A stretch of 8,832 bases of DNA from CAWKDC01 sp964383495 (lineage in GTDB: Bacteria > Pseudomonadota > Gammaproteobacteria > JABCZS01). The stretch is taken from the NCBI GenBank assembly GCA_964383495.1, contig CAYLHG010000027.1, positions 1-8,832 on the forward strand, written 5' to 3'. Within the stretch, counting starts at the first letter, position 1. The number at the start of each line of letters is the position of its first letter. This document shows positions 7,837 through 8,832 of this stretch, one piece after another. A program made the translations under genes and the position numbers. A model generated the notes under the pieces. It was not told the DNA's origin, searched no databases, and worked only from the letters and a program-made list of their open reading frames with translations.

Positions 7837-8054
7837 AAAAATATTTTAATAAATATTTACAAAGAGACTAGCTTTTAAACCAAAATCTCCTCTAATGCTG
7901 TTCATATTTGATCACAGTCAATTCTCTACGCCTGAATATCCCCAAAAACCAATTTGAAGTAAGCAATATTGCGCAGGAGGATAAAATCCCTCTGCTCTTT
8001 GGTACTGGTTGATTTTAATGGTATTTTAGCATGGCTTCTTTCGCCCAAATACGC
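7837..8054. other. Intergenic region between divergent vgrG and the small antitoxin-like gene
   Basis: No convincing coding frame, tRNA or known RNA is visible. It contains a perfect 10-bp palindrome GCAATATTGC (7963-7972). Just to its right is an imperfect hairpin with arms GCAGGAGGAT (7973-7982) and ATCCCTCTGC (7986-7995), with one mismatch, one G-T pair and a three-base loop. These could be operator or weak terminator elements; nothing in the sequence decides this. Confidence 0.4.
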
Positions 8055-8060
8055 TATAAT
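8055..8060 (+). promoter_or_regulatory. Consensus -10 box seven bases before an ATG (possible leaderless start)
   Basis: A perfect TATAAT ends seven bases before the ATG at 8067, so the expected +1 base is the A of that ATG. There is no Shine-Dalgarno sequence before 8067 or before the alternative ATG at 8031. No good -35 box is present at 17 bases: TGGCTT at 8032-8037 is poor. A leaderless transcript is inferred. Confidence 0.4.
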
Positions 8061-8066
8061 TACTTA

Positions 8067-8228
8067 ATGGAAACACAATCTTTATCTAAAACTAACCCTT
8101 ACTTAAAAGATGCTCAAAAACGCAGGGCGTTGATTAGGAAACAAGTTATTGACTCTAGTGCCGTTGAAGGAATTGACCCGAAGCGGATTGCTGGCGTCTT
8201 GGATAAAAGCTCAAGTTCTAACCAGTAA
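8067..8228 (+). CDS. Small VbhA-like Fic antitoxin candidate
   Basis: A 53-residue protein from the ATG at 8067; an in-frame ATG at 8031 would give 65 residues. I prefer 8067 because NPYLKD then falls near the N-terminus, as I recall for similar small proteins, and a perfect -10 box lies just ahead. The helix DSSAVEGI contains S30-S-A-V-E34-G35, an exact match to the Fic-inhibitory motif [S/T]xxxE[G/N]. In class I Fic systems the glutamate of this motif blocks ATP gamma-phosphate binding from a separate antitoxin, as in VbhA. The chain continues as a short basic helical stretch (PKRIAGVLDK), the size and shape expected of such an antitoxin. The gene converges on fic and their 3' ends overlap by 11 bases. 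In most described pairs the antitoxin lies upstream on the same strand. The motif and neighbour support the role; no direct homology could be tested. Confidence 0.68.
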   Translation: METQSLSKTNPYLKDAQKRRALIRKQVIDSSAVEGIDPKRIAGVLDKSSSSNQ

Positions 8229-8823
8229 GCATTCCCCTGAACAACGCCTCCATGGGTTCATAATCGTGATCAGCACCAGCTTGTATCGCTTTAAAGTACA
8301 TTTCACGGCCATCATCATTCGAAATATAACTGATATCCAACATGTTCTTGCCTGCTTGTAATGCGATCAAAGTGCATAATAAGCGACCCAATCGCCCATT
8401 TCCTTCTCTAAATGGATGAATCAAAATAAACTCCACGTGCAGAATTGCTAAGGCACGAACTAGTTCATCAGTAGTTTGGAGACGTGAACCAGGAGTATAT
8501 TTTCTTAAGACTTCTTTTTCATATCGCTTCATCAGGCTCGGGATCAGATGGGCAGCAGCAAAAAGGAAACCTCCTTTTGACATGTTAACTGTCCTATTTT
8601 CTCCAGCAAATGAATAAATATGGCCTAACCATTGACGGTGCATCCAAATAATGTCCTTAATAGTCAGAGAATCAAAGGAGTTAAAACGTTCGAGGCACAA
8701 CTCATAGCAGTGTTCAAATGCAATGGATTCTTGATTTTCCATCTCAATGGATGATGTAATGGTAAGCTTATTTCTCAATACAGTTTCATCTGAACCAGGC
8801 TCCCATCCCTCTTGTTCACTTGT
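8218..8823 (-). CDS. fic: Fic-domain protein adenylyltransferase (AMPylator); 5' end uncertain or disrupted
   Basis: Fic enzymes transfer AMP from ATP to hydroxyl side chains of target proteins. Counting from the TTG at 8776-8778, the core motif HPFREGNGRLGR is at 121-132, with catalytic H121, the anion-binding E125-G-N-G128 and R129 all intact. FAGENRTVNMSKGGFLFAAA (58-77) is the strand/flap region, and AIQAGADHDYEPMEAL (164-179) is the usual C-terminal block. The TTG would give 186 residues, but the frame stays open to 8823. The upstream codons read WEPGSDETV and join VLRNKL, which looks like the conserved N-terminus of this family, so the TTG is probably an internal Leu codon. No ATG or GTG exists in frame before the TGA at 8824-8826, which lies in an 8-bp repeat. 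The gene may start at TTG, or be frameshifted at the repeat. The 3' end overlaps the antitoxin candidate. Confidence 0.85.
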   Translation of the reverse strand, partial: TSEQEGWEPGSDETVLRNKLTITSSIEMENQESIAFEHCYELCLERFNSFDSLTIKDIIWMHRQWLGHIYSFAGENRTVNMSKGGFLFAAAHLIPSLMKRYEKEVLRKYTPGSRLQTTDELVRALAILHVEFILIHPFREGNGRLGRLLCTLIALQAGKNMLDISYISNDDGREMYFKAIQAGADHDYEPMEALFRGMLTG

Positions 8824-8832
8824 TCACTTGTT
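8811..8832. repeat. Tandem octanucleotide repeat at the 5' end of fic
   Basis: On the - strand the window opens with about 2.75 copies of AACAAGTG, the last ending AACAAGAG. It may continue beyond the window. Because the unit is eight bases, gain or loss of one copy shifts the reading frame. The repeat places TGA (8824-8826) in the fic frame. Confidence 0.65.

Noticed and set aside
7900..7925. CRP-like site around TTTGATCACAGTC
   Set aside because: Only one half-site is close to TGTGA/TCACA and the partner half is missing.
8734..8751. S-I-E-M-E-N in the Fic N-terminus as a self-inhibitory motif
   Set aside because: It fits [S/T]xxxE[G/N] by letters only. It follows the LRNKLTI strand, at a position that in this family normally holds a variable linker, and the separate small protein matches the inhibitor helix better.

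Overview
The window comes from a Gammaproteobacterium of moderate to low GC. The evidence is the class A penicillin-binding protein 1A, the E. coli-like MtnN and the type VI secretion (T6SS) spike protein. A more exact placement, for example among the Legionellales or Coxiella-like lineages, would be a guess.

Left third (1-3626, + strand): a core-genome run of three closely packed genes. They are the 3' part of mrcA/ponA (PBP1A, cell-wall synthesis), a conserved protein of unknown function, and mtnN (methylthioadenosine/S-adenosylhomocysteine nucleosidase). Gaps are 14 and 10 bases, so they are probably cotranscribed. A perfect 14-bp inverted repeat lies between mtnN and the genes converging on it.

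Middle (3635-7835, - strand): an apparent T6SS effector island read right to left. A well-formed sigma70-like promoter and Shine-Dalgarno site precede a 1111-residue 'evolved' VgrG. Its VgrG part (about residues 1-675) is followed by a hydrophilic linker, a region resembling a LysM-type module, and a C-terminal domain with glycine/alanine-rich and hydrophobic segments. Immediately downstream are two small paralogous membrane proteins. The arrangement of spike-fused toxin followed by duplicated membrane proteins suggests a membrane-targeting (perhaps pore-forming) antibacterial effector with two immunity proteins. That function is inferred.

Right end (about 7837-8832): a stretch of about 220 bases with no gene, then a tiny + strand gene whose product carries the Fic-inhibitory motif S-x-x-x-E-G. 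It is convergent with, and overlaps by 11 bases, a - strand fic gene with an intact HPFREGNGR AMPylation motif. This looks like a Fic toxin-antitoxin pair in tail-to-tail orientation. At the window edge, the 5' end of fic runs into an 8-bp tandem repeat that puts a stop codon in the fic frame, so the fic start is uncertain: the gene may be frameshifted or start at a non-ATG codon.
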